Shown piece by piece: positions 1-11,505 of a stretch of 64,000 bases of DNA (positions within the stretch are counted from its first letter, which is position 1; every line of letters begins with the position of its first letter). The stretch lies in the NCBI GenBank assembly GCA_037074705.1, contig CM073590.1:161818746-161882745 (forward strand), written 5' to 3'. The translations under genes and the position numbers were made by a program. The notes beneath the pieces were generated by a model. It was not told the DNA's origin, did no database searches, and saw only the letters and a list, made by a program, of their open reading frames with translations. The DNA is from Zhengitettix transpicula. Lineage: Eukaryota; Arthropoda; Insecta; Orthoptera; Tetrigidae.

Positions 1-745
1 GTAACGTAATAATAGGGATCGTAGCAATTGTTGAGTTTCATGTTGTCTGTACTCCAGGTTCCATCAACACAACATAAATATTCATCTCTAATGAGTACCC
101 TTTTAATTTTATTAATAAACATATAATCATTAGAATGAAAAAAATTACATCTCATTGAAAATAATGAATAAGAAAACATCAAAAATTTATCTAAATATTC
201 AAAGAATATCAAATATCCATCATTTACAGATCCACTAATACCTTCTTAATTAAAAACCACAAGGACCCGCTTGACACCTACAGCAAACATTGCGTTGTTT
301 ACCAAATCTCTTGCTCTAATTGTAATTCCTGCTACATAGGGCAAACAAAACGTTCTCTTAATACACGTATCAAGGAACATATATCTAATATAAACAATCT
401 GTAGTATCCATCATATAATCAATTCTAAACATACATTCGATTGGCAAAATGCTAAGATTTTAGTCATTGACACCAGATACAATTCTATGCTCATTTCCGA
501 GATGCTTCACATTAAATAAAACATCACAATGTACAAACAGACATTATGAAACTCAATAATTGCTATTATCCCTTATTACTACGCTAAACCTTGTTTTCCC
601 ATTGTTCGTTGCTCCCTTATGGTTACGCTAACCCTTCTGCTTTCTCATTGTCGTTACATTTTCGTCGCTTTTGAGTTTTATTTAGTTCTGCTTAGCACCT
701 GAAGAACGTTGTGTGGTATTACTTATTTTGTCTGTATCTGGCTAT
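1..745 (+). mobile_element. Penelope-like element 3' fragment with GIY-YIG endonuclease remnant
   Basis: Bases 286-405 translate on the + strand into a clear GIY-YIG endonuclease core: YQISC..C followed by CYIGQTKRSLNTRIKEH, the signature of the C-terminal domain of Penelope-like retroelements. An in-frame TAG follows, but recognisable C-terminal sequence continues (HTFDWQNAKIL, then ISEMLHIK near 505-520). The 3' UTR around 545-590 is the reverse complement of bases 6-41, so the window opens on the end of a second copy in opposite orientation, an inverted arrangement typical of PLEs. A diverged relative lies at 44961-45130. It is a decayed fragment without a reverse-transcriptase part in view. 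The family is confident; the exact ends are not. Confidence 0.8.
570..656. repeat. Two-copy tandem repeat in PLE 3' region
   Basis: Two imperfect copies of a unit of about 43-45 bp lie head to tail. Both contain a CCTTAT..TACGCTAA..CCTT..TTTC(C)CATTGT core. The repeat sits directly after the PLE coding remnant and is probably part of its 3' UTR. Confidence 0.5.
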
Positions 746-828
746 CTTTCTTATAATCAATACGTACATATGACTTAAAATCTGTGACAGGTTGTCTGAT
801 GATAGAAACGCAAAATTACAACATCTAT

Positions 829-903
829 ACCCTCGCCGAGATTCGAACCCGGGACCTATCTGATGCTAGGCAATGTCGCTGACCAATACGCCACTGGAGG
901 CTG
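829..903 (-). repeat. tRNA-derived SINE head
   Basis: The minus strand has an A-box-like TGGCGTATTGG and a B-box-like GGTTCGAATCT about 35 bases apart, the internal promoter layout of a tRNA gene. The body does not fold into a normal tRNA: the acceptor pairing is short (CCTC/GAGG) and no clean anticodon loop is seen. It is therefore better read as the tRNA-like 5' part of a SINE whose unrelated body continues towards position 700. A degenerate tRNA pseudogene is the alternative. Confidence 0.6.
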
Positions 904-2377
904 GTATATGTTAAATGCATATTATCCAAAAATTCTCTCTATCCCGACTCTGTGTCCTCATTTCCACTTATAAAAAAAACTGAAAATTATTTTTTACTGT
1001 ACATTGCAAGTAATGTTTTTAAATTATTGTATGAAATTTCTGTTTTGTTATTATTACGTAATTAAATAAATTATTTTGTCTAATAATTAAATAAAAATTT
1101 AAATCAACCTAAATTGATATAAACGTACCTTTCTTCACTAAATTTACAAATACAGGAACTAAACAAGGGAAGATAAAAAAAATTGTTCAATTGTGTCACG
1201 TATATACAAGTCCTCCTTAACCAGCCTAAATCTAATCAGTTTTTTGCAAATATAAACTCATACTGTCACATGCTGAAATTCGCAAAACGTCTTCCTCCAA
1301 ATACAGATAACGGATCCTTTCGAACCCTGAAAGAAAGTTAGACTAAATTAATGTTACGAGGCATCTGGGATACCTGACTTTCACGGACAAAAATATCCAA
1401 GGCCGTTTGTTTGTGCAGAATAATTCGTCCTGAAGGCAATAAGTTTTTCTGTGACTTTAAACACAGATACTTCTATTATATTATTTTCTAGGCTACCATT
1501 CTCCAAGTACTATTTCACGTTTCCTACTTGTTTTATTTCCTTTAAATGTGCACAAAATATATTACAATCCACGGCATTGTCACGATGAGTTATACATTAT
1601 TAATCTAGCTGATGACCAAAGCAAAACACCGCTGGTACCATCTACAACCGTAAATTATCTACACCCCTCATCAATATCCTGCTGATATACATAAAGTTTA
1701 ACTGGTTATACAGTCAAAATACTGAATATAAGTAATGTGACGATGATGATGGACGCGGGGCTTGTTGGACTTTGTGTTGGTGACAGGTCATTTACACGGA
1801 CGGACACGGAACAGCCTTCAGCAGAACATTGGGCGAAACCTGCATTAAATGAACTGCTCAACGTACTTTTATAATAGTACTTTTGTAATAACGTCAGCCA
1901 ACTTTCAGGAATTCGTTTGTTTCATCATTATACTAATATCTTCAATTTCAACTTCAAAAATATTCCACTATTTCAGTTTACTTTTCTCCAAAAATCTAAC
2001 TTGCAATAAACACATTTACTTAACACCCTCTCTCTTTCTCTCTCTGTGCCTCCTTATGTCTCTTTTTTTATTTAAATATATCTATTGATTATTTGGACCT
2101 TAAATTCATCGTTAAGTATCGTAATACCTCCTTATATCTTCGTTATGTGAACTCTGTTACCACCCCTTCTGTCATTTCAAATATTTTCTACTTCCTGTAA
2201 AATCTTAGACGCTTTGCTGCTTCCATGTTAGCAATATTTCGCCGCAACCATTATACTATGCACTGTAAACAGTTTTGTTATTCTGTATTTGCATTTCTGT
2301 GTATTATTAGTACCTTAGTTTTTATATAATTACATTTAGCAAAATTCCCCATATTGAATCCAACGACACCAATATAT
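904..2377. other. AT-rich DNA, no gene seen
   Basis: No coding or repeat structure is recognised. A short 43-codon ORF starts at 1743 (three consecutive ATGs, relatively GC-rich around 1743-1830). It has no recognisable similarity and is not called. Confidence 0.5.
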
Positions 2378-3372
2378 TGTAATAAATAAAAGGTTGTTCG
2401 TTTAATTTATTTTTAATTTAAAGAATTTGCCTCACGTTGAACCGCCATTTATGTAATAATCAAATAGTAGGTCGTTTATTAAATGAAATAATAATCAAAA
2501 ATTAACAAACAAAATATTTTTATTTTATTTTGTGGCAATAAAAGATAATTACAAACACAAAATTTGAGATCTGGTTCTCTGGGTTTGATAATGAACACAA
2601 CAAATTGATTTAAAATCTCATTAACAATTTACCTAAACAATATGTCGATAGAATGAAAGAAATTAACTCTGATTGACAATTTAAAAGAGAACGAAATCTG
2701 AATTTATCCTTCAATTAGCGTTTACAATTAATCATTAGTTTTGATTTTGTTACTTACATACTGTCCAGCTGGTACCAGAATTATTTTTGGTATCGGAAGT
2801 ACACTATTGCAAAATTATACACTGATTCTAAATATCGACTCACAGATTTTACACTATTGAAGTCAAAATTGATAGGCTCCCAGGAACTCGGATGATCCTC
2901 CTGAATGTCCGCTATATGATGTCTTCTTGCCTTACAGGAATCCTATGATTCGTAGATTTATTAGTCTTTCACTGATTTGGACTTAAACTGCAACGTGGCT
3001 CCTTGAAGATTTATTTTAACTGTTTATTCTTTCGGAGCGAACTAACTTTTCTTTAGCTCCTTGCTGTAGACTTAAACTGTCAACTTTACTATTCCGCTCT
3101 GTGCTGTTCACCAGCTGTCCACGACAATCTTTCAGCACCAACTCTATCCTAGCTGGCTGTAGACGTAAAAGAAACTGACTTCCTTTCCTGGCTGGCTATA
3201 GATGTAAACTGCTAGACTTTCATGCGCGCAAACGCCATTTTGACTTTTCAACAAAAGCGGCTGAACTCGCTTTTCCATTGTTGCTTTGTTCGATCAGACC
3301 GCTATAATGGATTTATCAAACAATTCAAATTTTATGTCCAAACAATTAATGGCCTAATTAATTGGCATTACA
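2378..3372 (-). mobile_element. LTR-like element with PBS and TATTACA end (copy 1)
   Basis: Read on the minus strand, it starts TGTAATGCC at 3372 and runs about 920 bp to ATTACA at 2452. It then has a primer-binding-site-like stretch (TGGCGGTTCAACGTGAGGC, 2429-2447), an AT-rich tail, and ends TTATTACA at 2378. Both sides carry ATAT (2374-2377 and 3373-3376), a likely 4 bp target duplication. Long stretches match 6566-7506 and 13259-14323. There is no internal coding region and no second LTR, so this is neither a full retrotransposon nor a simple solo LTR. Confidence 0.7.
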
Positions 3373-3548
3373 ATATCTTAAAAATATTATTTATTATTAG
3401 AGCAAAACCCGAGTTTTGAGTCTCAAAGGTTTGTGTTTATTTCGGTTAAATCACTTTCGTTAAAGTTTTAAAACGTGAACTTTCGAAACACATGATTAGC
3501 TGGACTAACAAAGAGGAATATGTATCTAAATTGTTCTCGTCGGTAAGA

Positions 3549-3731
3549 CTATATTTGTTTTCAAGTGGGAGTCGATTTGACCTTGAAGCTCTTCCTTGCG
3601 CCGTCGAATAAAATTCATTCGATGTTGCCACATATTGTTGTCATGCATCATTGACGATGTGGCACGTCTGTCTAAATCTCTGCTCTCATTCGCTGACATC
3701 CAGAACGGCTCCCATTTTAAAACTATTATAG
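3549..3731. mobile_element. MITE of about 183 bp with imperfect TIRs (copy A)
   Basis: The left end reads CTATATTTGTTTTCAAGTGG and the reverse complement of the right end reads CTATAATAGTTTTAAAATGG, so about 27 bp of terminal inverted repeat is visible. A related element with the same middle (GCGCCGTCGAA..., CATTCGCTGACA) lies at 34165-34349. The TA-centred ends and the absence of an ORF suggest a non-autonomous Tc1/mariner-type element. Confidence 0.7.
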
Positions 3732-3801
3732 TTTGTTCTTTGACCTTCTTCAGGACATATAATGGAAACCAAGTAAACTAGTCTCGCTATAACAATATGG
3801 C

Positions 3802-3969
3802 ATAAACAGTTTTCTGCTTTGCACCTGGGTCAATTGGGAATTCAATCACACAGTTTCAATGGCTTGTGCTGCCATCTTCGTCTATACACATGACGAAGAT
3901 GGTAGCGCAAATCATGGAAATGTGTTATAATTCTTCATTGACCCGGGTGCAGCGAAGAGAACTGTTTAT
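3802..3969. repeat. Imperfect hairpin/foldback, about 80 bp arms and 9 bp loop
   Basis: ATAAACAGTTTTCTGC...GCCATCTTCGTC (3802-3882) is followed after nine bases by GACGAAGATGGTAGC...ACTGTTTAT (3892-3969). The outer segments GCACCTGGGTCAAT and ATTGACCCGGGTGC also pair. Each arm contains a GACGAAG...GAAA pattern like the hammerhead-type cores seen in PLE termini elsewhere in the window. A PLE-derived foldback is the most likely origin. A precursor hairpin RNA is possible but unsupported. Confidence 0.65.
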
Positions 3970-5482
3970 ACATCGGTTACATCACGAAAGTCTTCGTTCT
4001 ATAAAAGGTTTGACATTAGCTTGAAGGCGGAGATAGTCGCGATTAAATTAACAATCATTGTATTATAACATAGACTATTACCATCATTATGTTCTAATAC
4101 ACATGTACTCTTGTTACTTTGACTTTTTTCATAAAATTTTCCTTCAACAAATTTAAAATTACGTATGAGTAGATTGTATTTATGTTGTTAATCAACAGCT
4201 AACTACGACACAATACGTGGCAAAAGGTCCTGATTTTAACTTGCTTACGAAAGTGTTTTAATAAATAAATTAGCATTAATTATTGAAATACGGGATTCTT
4301 AAATCCTTGTGTAGTTTTCAGATACACGTTCAAATTTATATATGCCATTTGTGTTTTAAAATTAAATTATTATATTGTAGATTCAAGTTTTCTTTCACTT
4401 ATGAAAAAAATCATTCTGTTTTGTGAAAGTTTGCGAGATTTCTGAAATGATGAATATCAACAGAAGATAAGGCCTCTCTTCCAGACTACATTGTTTTCTA
4501 ACAAGAACTTCTTTATTCTGGTTTTAAAAAAACTTTCGGGGAACTCATGAAAATATTAGTACGAGTTATGATTTATTTAGTCTCTAAAATCTTCGCCAAC
4601 TGTTGCATATGCAAAGGAATGTGGGGAAGTTTTAGGAGTTTCAATAAGGCAGTCAAGAAGTTATTCTTGTGATTTTATGTCATCACAAATATGATAGAAA
4701 AAAAAACAAATAATTGATGTATGACGATTTTCGTCATACTGTTAGTAGAATTAATAATGATTGTACGTTTACTGATCAGTTTAATTAAAATGAAATTGTA
4801 TTAGGTATTTTATCCATTTTTGATTTTTTTTAAAACCCGATAAACAATTACAAACGAAACAAAGAGAATAGAAGTGATCTTTTTGGTCTAAAATTCTTCC
4901 AAATGGCTGGCGGTAAGTTATTCAGTATAACCTTCAGGCGTCAGTGGCAGTCTTAATACCTAATTAAAATTTATTTTTATTATTCATTAACCTTATCAAC
5001 TGATGCAACACTCCTGCCGTCAACAATTTAATTCAAGTAAACATAAATGAGATAAATATTCATAAAAAATTTTAACTATAGCAAGAAATAACAATTTTAT
5101 TTATTTTCATGCCCTTGCTAATCTTTTTTCTTTAGCTTAACTTCCTTCTAAAACTATTAACTCTTGCCGAGAATGTTTCCAATTATAACGTAGTGAATTC
5201 TTCTAGTACTTATTTGTTCGGTTTACAAAAAAAAATTGACCTAGTTTAGCGCTCTGTTTTTCTGCGAATTAACAGCAGTAATAATTTCTTCCTGTGTAAG
5301 ACTGTCCAAGGAAAGACATTTATTTTTTGGACACAATAATATTTTTCATAATAATTAAACAGTTGCTTCTTGCATTAGTGAGAGAATTTTAAAATTCAAG
5401 ACCATGTCACTAAATTTTCAATGGGTAATAAAAACTATGGCGATATAATTGACTATCATTCCGTATAAATAATACAAATCTA
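3970..5482. other. AT-rich DNA, no gene seen
   Basis: Nothing recognised. Short A/T runs and scattered small ORFs only. Confidence 0.5.
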
Positions 5483-6484
5483 CGGGGTTAGTCCAAGAAG
5501 TACCCAATCGCGCAAAGAAAATAACGCTTTTTGCAAGTTTGGAAAGAGAAAAGAATCTTAGGGAGTCAAACACGGCGAATGAGTTCCGTGAGGAAATAAT
5601 TTGAACTATAACTCATTGATTTTGGACATCGCGGTAATGGATATGTGTGAACTGGTGCATAGTCGTGATAAAACCACACTTTCTTTTACGACAAATGTGG
5701 CCGATCTTTCTTGATTTAATCACTTAAACACTTCAATAACACTCGCCGTTGTTGTTTTTTCTATTTGAAGATAATCAATGAAAAAGATTCCACGCGCATC
5801 CCAAAAAACTGCCGTCTAAACTTTACCAGCAAATAGAATTGTCTTCGCCTACTTTGGTGCCGATTCTCCCCTTTTAGTTCATTTATTTGACTGTGGTGTG
5901 AAGTGATTGGCCCATGTTTGGTATGAATAAACGGAAAAAACTATGATTTACTTTTGTGAAGCGTCACGAAACATCCTCACGTCGCTTTTTTGTTCCATTG
6001 TAAAAAGACGCGTCACCCTTCTTACACACAGCTTTCTCATGCCAAAATTATCAGTCAATATACGTTGTACAGCATTTTTTAAAATCCCGATCTTGCTCTG
6101 CTATCTCGCACACTAACAGTCGACGGTCTCCATGAGCGTTTTGTGGATTTTCGTCTCAATTTCTGGCGTGGTCGACCACTGCGATGTTCGGCTTGTCAGC
6201 TCGTTTAAACTCTGCCCCCCAATAATTTATTGTTATAAACGGATGGGCAGATTCCCCCTGAGTAGAATCAAATAAAATTATTATATCACGTAACGATGAC
6301 TAATTTTTTCCATGTTTATAAATTCACTGTGAGGGTTCACTATTGACAGCTGTCAAACAAACACTAAACAATGTTGCGTTCGCAAACGAAAGCTTGATAA
6401 GTTTGGCGCTTTAGAGCACTTTTGTTTTTCAAACAACAGCCCGCTATCTGCACGTCTGATCTGGTACTTCTGGGACTACCCTTG
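5483..6484 (-). mobile_element. Decayed mariner-type DNA transposon
   Basis: Terminal inverted repeats are visible: GGTTAGTCCAAGAAGTACC at the left and GGTAGTCCCAGAAGTACC as the reverse complement of the right end. TA dinucleotides flank both (5481-5482, 6485-6486). Minus-strand translation gives broken mariner transposase landmarks in order: VVDHAR.. (DNA-binding linker), GPITSHHSQ (HHYTPE region), VKFRRQFFGMRVESFSLI (usually a VFWDARG-type motif), and FYHDYAP (usually HHDNAP). Stops and frameshifts are frequent, so the transposase is dead. At about 1.0 kb it is slightly shorter than an intact mariner. Confidence 0.8.
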
Positions 6485-6565
6485 TATTATCCTGTAACTA
6501 AGCCTAAGTCCCTCAGAAACTGTCCCAAAACTAAGCTTGGTGTCGTCTGAACGCTGCAAATTTAT

Positions 6566-7506
6566 TGTAGTGACAATTATTAGGACATTAATTGTTTCAA
6601 CATAAAAATATAAATTTGTTGAGAAATCCTTTGTAGCGGCAGGAGCTTTTGGAACAACAATAGAAAATCCGGCTCTGTTCCTTTGTCGGAAGGTCCGTCA
6701 AAATGGCGTATGCGCGCTCAAATTGCGAGACGAGAGTACAGTTCGCAGGGAGATATGGTGAGATACAGTTCACGTAAAGACCTCGTCGACGAGAAGAATT
6801 GGAAGGAGAATTCAACAGGGTTGGCAATTAACAGGACAAAGTAAATAACAAAAGAATAACGTCGAAACCTGCTAAGAAAAAGCAGTTTTTGTGTCCATAG
6901 CCGGCCAGAAATAGCAAAAGTTTCGGTTTAAGTCCGGAACAATAAAGACTACCCAATCGACGAATCGCAGAATTCACCTAAGGCGAGCGGTCAACCGATA
7001 GATGACGAAAGGAGGATCATCCGAGTTCCTGACATCATATAAAATTTTGGCTTAGAAATTTGGTGTAGAATCTGTGAGTTTAGAAGCAGTGTAAAACCCC
7101 ACAATGGTGTTTTCGAAAATTAAAGGTATGCTGGAATGCTGGGCAGACGTGAGTAACAATTTAGAAAACAATTAATTATGTAAACGAAATTGAAAGATAG
7201 TCGTCAGATTTCGTTCTTTTTTGATTAAAATTATTAATTAGAGTCAATCTTTTTACTTTTAATTTCGTTCACAATTAAATTTCGTTCTAGTTTAATTGAC
7301 GAGTAAATTTCTTCTCTTTTAATTGTGTTTTGTTGATGATAAGATTATAAATATTATTGATTTGTCCATTATCAAACCCAGTGAAGACCCTGAGAAATTC
7401 AATATTATAAATTTGTAATTGTTTGAGTTATTGCCACAATAAAAATATTATTTGTAAATTTTATTAATCTTTTCATTTAATAAAAGCCACTCATTTAATC
7501 ATTACA
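6566..7506 (+). mobile_element. Solo LTR with 4 bp target duplication
   Basis: It begins TGTAGTGACAATT and ends TCATTACA, with TTAT directly on both sides (6562-6565 and 7507-7510). It is homologous to the elements at 2378-3372 and 13259-14323 in opposite orientation, but it stops exactly where their PBS-like motif begins. TG...CA ends, 941 bp length and a 4 bp duplication make it a textbook solo LTR, and this copy fixes the LTR boundary for the family. It lies 82 bp from the dead mariner. Confidence 0.75.
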
Positions 7507-7700
7507 TTATATTTCGTATTCTAAACTTCCGAAAACATTTTCATTTTTTCAGATGTCGGTTCAATTATTCCTCAGAATCTTAGACACGAACACATTTCAA
7601 ACTTTTCCAGTGATCTCTTTCTCAAATTTGACTTAAATTTTACACGTGTATAAGGAATGGAAACCGAACTGGTTTTTCCAACTGGTTTCTAATTTAGTTT

Positions 7701-7890
7701 AATAAAAACAATTGATGACCTTATACAGATACTTTTTATTTTTTATATTATGACGACGTTTTGATACCTTTTTGTATATTCTTCAGGTATTGACCAAATT
7801 AACACAATAAAGCTACAACAAGATATCGAAACGTCGTCATAATATAAAAAATAAAAAGTGTCTGCATGAAGTCAACAATTGTTTTTATTA
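7701..7890. repeat. Foldback with PLE hammerhead-like core
   Basis: AATAAAAACAATTGATGACC and its extension (to about 7768) pair with 7822-7890, giving arms of about 68 bp around a spacer of about 55 bp. Both arms hold GAAACGTCGTCATAATATA or its near copy. On the minus strand the left arm reads CTGAAGA, a short hairpin, then (A/G)AAACGTCGTC (7752-7786). That layout matches the hammerhead-like motif known from Penelope-like element terminal repeats. Active folding was not tested. Confidence 0.6.
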
Positions 7891-8527
7891 ATTCAAAACA
7901 GACGTTAAATTAAAATTTTTATATATTTTAGTTTGTTTACTGTCATTGTCCTCCAATAACAAGCTGTAAATCGGTTCTTCAATAAGGCTCCCTTAAAAAG
8001 AAATTCAACAACTAATAGTTAAATCGATTTTTATCATTAAGGAAAAACATTTTTAAATATAAAATTTTCATTATAGAATCTATCACTGTTCTACAGTAAG
8101 TTTCTATAGATAGATTTCTCTGAACTAATTTGTGGGCGTCCCACAAATACTTTACTCCCCCGCGTTTCTGACGAAATTCCAGTAAATCATCTTAACGGGC
8201 TGATAAACTACAAATATAATGCGCACTTTCGTCTCTATAACGATGCACAATGAACATTTTGAGTAATCCGGATTACCGTTTTCGCTAATTAATTGAATAT
8301 ATATCAATACAATAATAGTTTTGTCTGTACATTTCTTAGAATCGAGTAATTTTAGTTTATTTTTATGTTTCCTCAGAAATAAATAACAACTAGAATCTTG
8401 TTCACTTGCCCCGTAGTATTTGATCGCTCTTCGCCAGAAAACATTAGAACAAATTAGAATTAACCCTTTTTCGTTGTTGCTTACAGCTGAAAAAAGATTT
8501 CTCGAAACATAAAACTGTCACCAAATT

Positions 8528-8649
8528 AACCCTTGGCTACCTTCCTCTACCCTTCCGCATCCCCCCTTTTCTAATCCCTTCCTATGCTATTAAAGGGGAG
8601 TTGCCCAATGTGGATCACCCTCATGTAGCCTGTTGCCCTAAAAAAAAAG
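8528..8649 (+). mobile_element. Poly(A) non-LTR retroposon 3' tail, short copy
   Basis: This is the last about 120 bp of a repeated 3' end: AACCCTTGGCTACCTTCC..., TTCCGCATCCCCC, TTAAAGGGGAGTTGCCCA, then TAGCCTGTTGCCC and an A run. The same tail recurs at 10768-12043, 23660-23769, 24941-25444 and 52397-52945. Poly(A) and variable 5' truncation indicate LINE-mediated retroposition. Confidence 0.8.
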
Positions 8650-10767
8650 GTGTTTATTCCAAAAGCGATTAAATGTTTTCATTTTTATGTACAACCGAGA
8701 GAAGATTTATAGCAATACCAAACTGCCATCCACCTTCTTGATGAAAATATTCGAACGTTCCAGAACCTATATCTGTTTGTAAAAGATTTTTGAACGCTTT
8801 ACACAGGAACGGCTCAACAGCTTTTCTCAGGGGAGGTGAATAACTTCCAGATTATCTTAAATTTCCATCTGCAGTTAGCAAAAGTTAAATTTCAACTTGC
8901 TCAATCTACTTATCTTTTTTACGGAACTTTTAATTACAAAAAAGCAACTTACTTGTAAAGAATAAACAAGAAAAAAGTATTAAATAAAAATGATAGTGTA
9001 TCAATTAATTACATAATTATAATAGACGAATCTTTGTCCCGAAAGTTAATCCTAATGTTAAGATTCGAAGGCAATCTTTTCAACGGCATATGAAGTAAAG
9101 GTAACGAAGTAGTATTTATTATAATAATTATTTGTTGAACAAAAAAATGCTTTTATGAGGTCGTCGCTTTGTTTTTTCTTTCAGGCCTGTTCTTTCAACG
9201 TTTTATGATTTATTAATTTTTCGTAAATATTAAAAGTATTTTTCTCTGGAAACTAGAACGTTAAGTTTAAAATGTTTTTATTAAACTTCATTAATGAAAC
9301 ATTTTTACCGTGATATTTGTAAATATCAGACACTGAATTATTAGTAAATGAATACATTTTAATTATCAATTAATCAAATTGAAAAAAATTAGAATGTATT
9401 CACACTGACCACTTGTATGTTTAAGAGTTTATCTTTCGCCATTATCAAATATTTCAATAAAATCACTCGTGTTGAACAATATTTAATTAGCATAAATAGA
9501 ATTTCATTCCACATGTAAATGTGTACACGAAACTCCTACCTAATCAATTAACCGCTACTTAACATTAATTTATTATGCTTCTATTTATATTTGATTCAAT
9601 TGTTTCATAATTCATTTATGCAGAAAGACATTAATTTACAGGTTTTTTTAGTTTAAGTATTAAGTTAATTGCGTCATACTAGTTAATTTGTTTTAAATTA
9701 AGTATAGCGCGGCATAGGTGTAAAATTATAGGCGAACTTTGCGTCAGCCAATAATCGATACTGATTGGTACGAAATGAAATTTTCCACCTTGTCGGTGTC
9801 CTAGCGACACAGTTTAGTTCAATTGTCAAGCGCAGGTGGTGCGTGGAACTAACCGAATTACTGGACTAATCGATTCCGATACACGCAACGGTTCGGCTTT
9901 CCCTTCGATTAGCAAATATTTCACACTCAATAGCGACGAGTCTCCGCTAGTAATTTAGCAATGCAGATATGAAAAAATTCTTCTCCTAATTATAATTATT
10001 ATTAATCCTAACAAGATTCGCCGCTTCATTGGAACTCCTGGTCCGTTCCTTCAGCGGTAGTTCTTCTAATGTAACCAGATCATCTTCCAATATTTACATC
10101 ACTTTGCACTCCATAATTTTCACATATCCGTCAAAAATTTTCATTAGTCCTATCTCCGTACATTAACATTTTTACACCTTCCTCCTCAATTTTTTTTACA
10201 GAATTTCACAGGCTATGTGTCTTTCTTTTTAACGAACCCCTTGATCACGACTGAAGTCAATCTAAATTCTTCTTCGGGAAAACCAAACTTGGGATCTCTG
10301 ATTTATTTATATTTTTTCATCATTGTTTTCTCGCGTTGTCTTTCGAAGCTACTTTCTTCACAGATATACAGGGTGCTTCGGAATTCCTATTACAGTCTCC
10401 TAGGGTTAGTAGAGGGAACTTAGTAGATAAAGTATTGATAAGGAACCCACGTCCGGAAATGTACCATTTCGATGCAAAATAAGTTTGAAGATCGAATGGA
10501 TTTCAAATCTCCCGCTCCACGGTACGGAAACAAAAAGGGCTGAGGGCGCCTACTGACATCGTGCGTCTTCTGTTCACAACCAGTTCTGCTGAGTCAGCGT
10601 TCACATCAGTTGTCATTCAGTACACGTTCTCTTCTACGCGAAGAAAGACTCTAAAGTCGAGAGTGCGGGGCGTCCGTGGATCACCACAGTCAGCCCTCGT
10701 AGCTTCGAAAGCACGTTTCTCGCAGCAGTTGTATTCCGACCAACATGGTATATGATTGAGTGAGACT
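8650..10767. other. Mostly unannotated; promoter-like and TIR-like segments
   Basis: No gene is recognised. About 9690-9960 is less AT-rich than its surroundings and contains CCAAT and an inverted ATTGG 11 bases apart (GCCAATAATCGATACTGATTGG region), so it could be a promoter or enhancer. At 10368 the sequence CAGGGTGCTTCGGAATTCC starts a GC-richer block (to about 10740) resembling the end of a DNA transposon, but no matching opposite end was found. Confidence 0.3.
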
Positions 10768-11087
10768 TGGTAAACAGGCCAAGGCATGGCGAGGGGTAAG
10801 CTGCGTCCCCACAGCAAACTCCTCTCCCGTCATCGGAAGGGCGTGGGACAAGTACCAAATGCCCGACCTACCCGATGCAGGTTTTTCTAGGGTTTTCCCT
10901 GCATTTCTTTAGGCGAATGCCGGGTAGGATCCTTAAACCATAGCCCGGGGGCCCTAGTTAACCCTTGGCTACCTTCCACTACCCTTCCGCATCCCCCCCC
11001 TTTCAAGTCCCTTCCTATGCTATTAAAGGGGAGTTGCCCATAGTGGATTACCCTCATGTAGCCTATTACCCAAAAAAAAAAAAAAAA
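10768..11087 (+). mobile_element. Poly(A) retroposon tail, tandem copy 1
   Basis: First of three head-to-tail 5'-truncated copies. It starts within GGCCAAGGCATGGCGAGGGG and includes the hallmark GGCGAATGCCGGGTAGGATCC and AACCCTTGGCTACC. It ends TATTACCC plus an A run (about 11071-11087). Confidence 0.8.
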
Positions 11088-11505
11088 ATGGGGAAAAAAT
11101 TCCATTGCCTGGGGGTCACAGACCTTAGGCATACGGCAAGAGTTGTTCTCTGTTCCCATTGGAACAGTCGGCCAGATGCCTCCTAAACTGGTACGGAGAT
11201 ACGGAGAAAGGAATTCTGCGTCCCCACAGTAAAATTTTCTCCCGCTATCGGAAGGGCGTGGGACAAGTACCCAATGCCCGACCTACCTGATGCGATTTTT
11301 CTAGGGTTTTCCCTGCATTACTTTTAGGCGAATGCCGGGTAGGATCCTTAAACCATAGCCCGGGGGCCCTAGTTAACCCTTGGCTACCTTCCTCCACCCT
11401 TCCGCATCTCCCCTTTCAAATCCCTTTCCTATGCTATATGAGGGAAGTTGCCACTATGTGGATTACCCTATACATAGCCTATCTACACCCAAAAAAAAAA
11501 AAAAA
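11088..11505 (+). mobile_element. Poly(A) retroposon tail, tandem copy 2
   Basis: It begins immediately after copy 1's A run and extends further 5' (GACCTTAGGCATACGGCAAG). It carries CCCGACCTACCTGATGCG, GGCGAATGCCGGGTAGG and the CCTTGGCTACC tail, ending in ACCC and an A run of about 16. It differs from copies 1 and 3 by scattered substitutions and small indels, so the array is not a recent perfect tandem duplication. Confidence 0.8.

Noticed and set aside
829..903. Functional tRNA gene
   Set aside because: A- and B-box-like motifs exist, but the acceptor and anticodon arms do not fold properly, so a SINE head is more likely.
1743..1874. 43-codon ORF starting with three ATGs
   Set aside because: Short, no similarity, no clear splice or poly(A) context.
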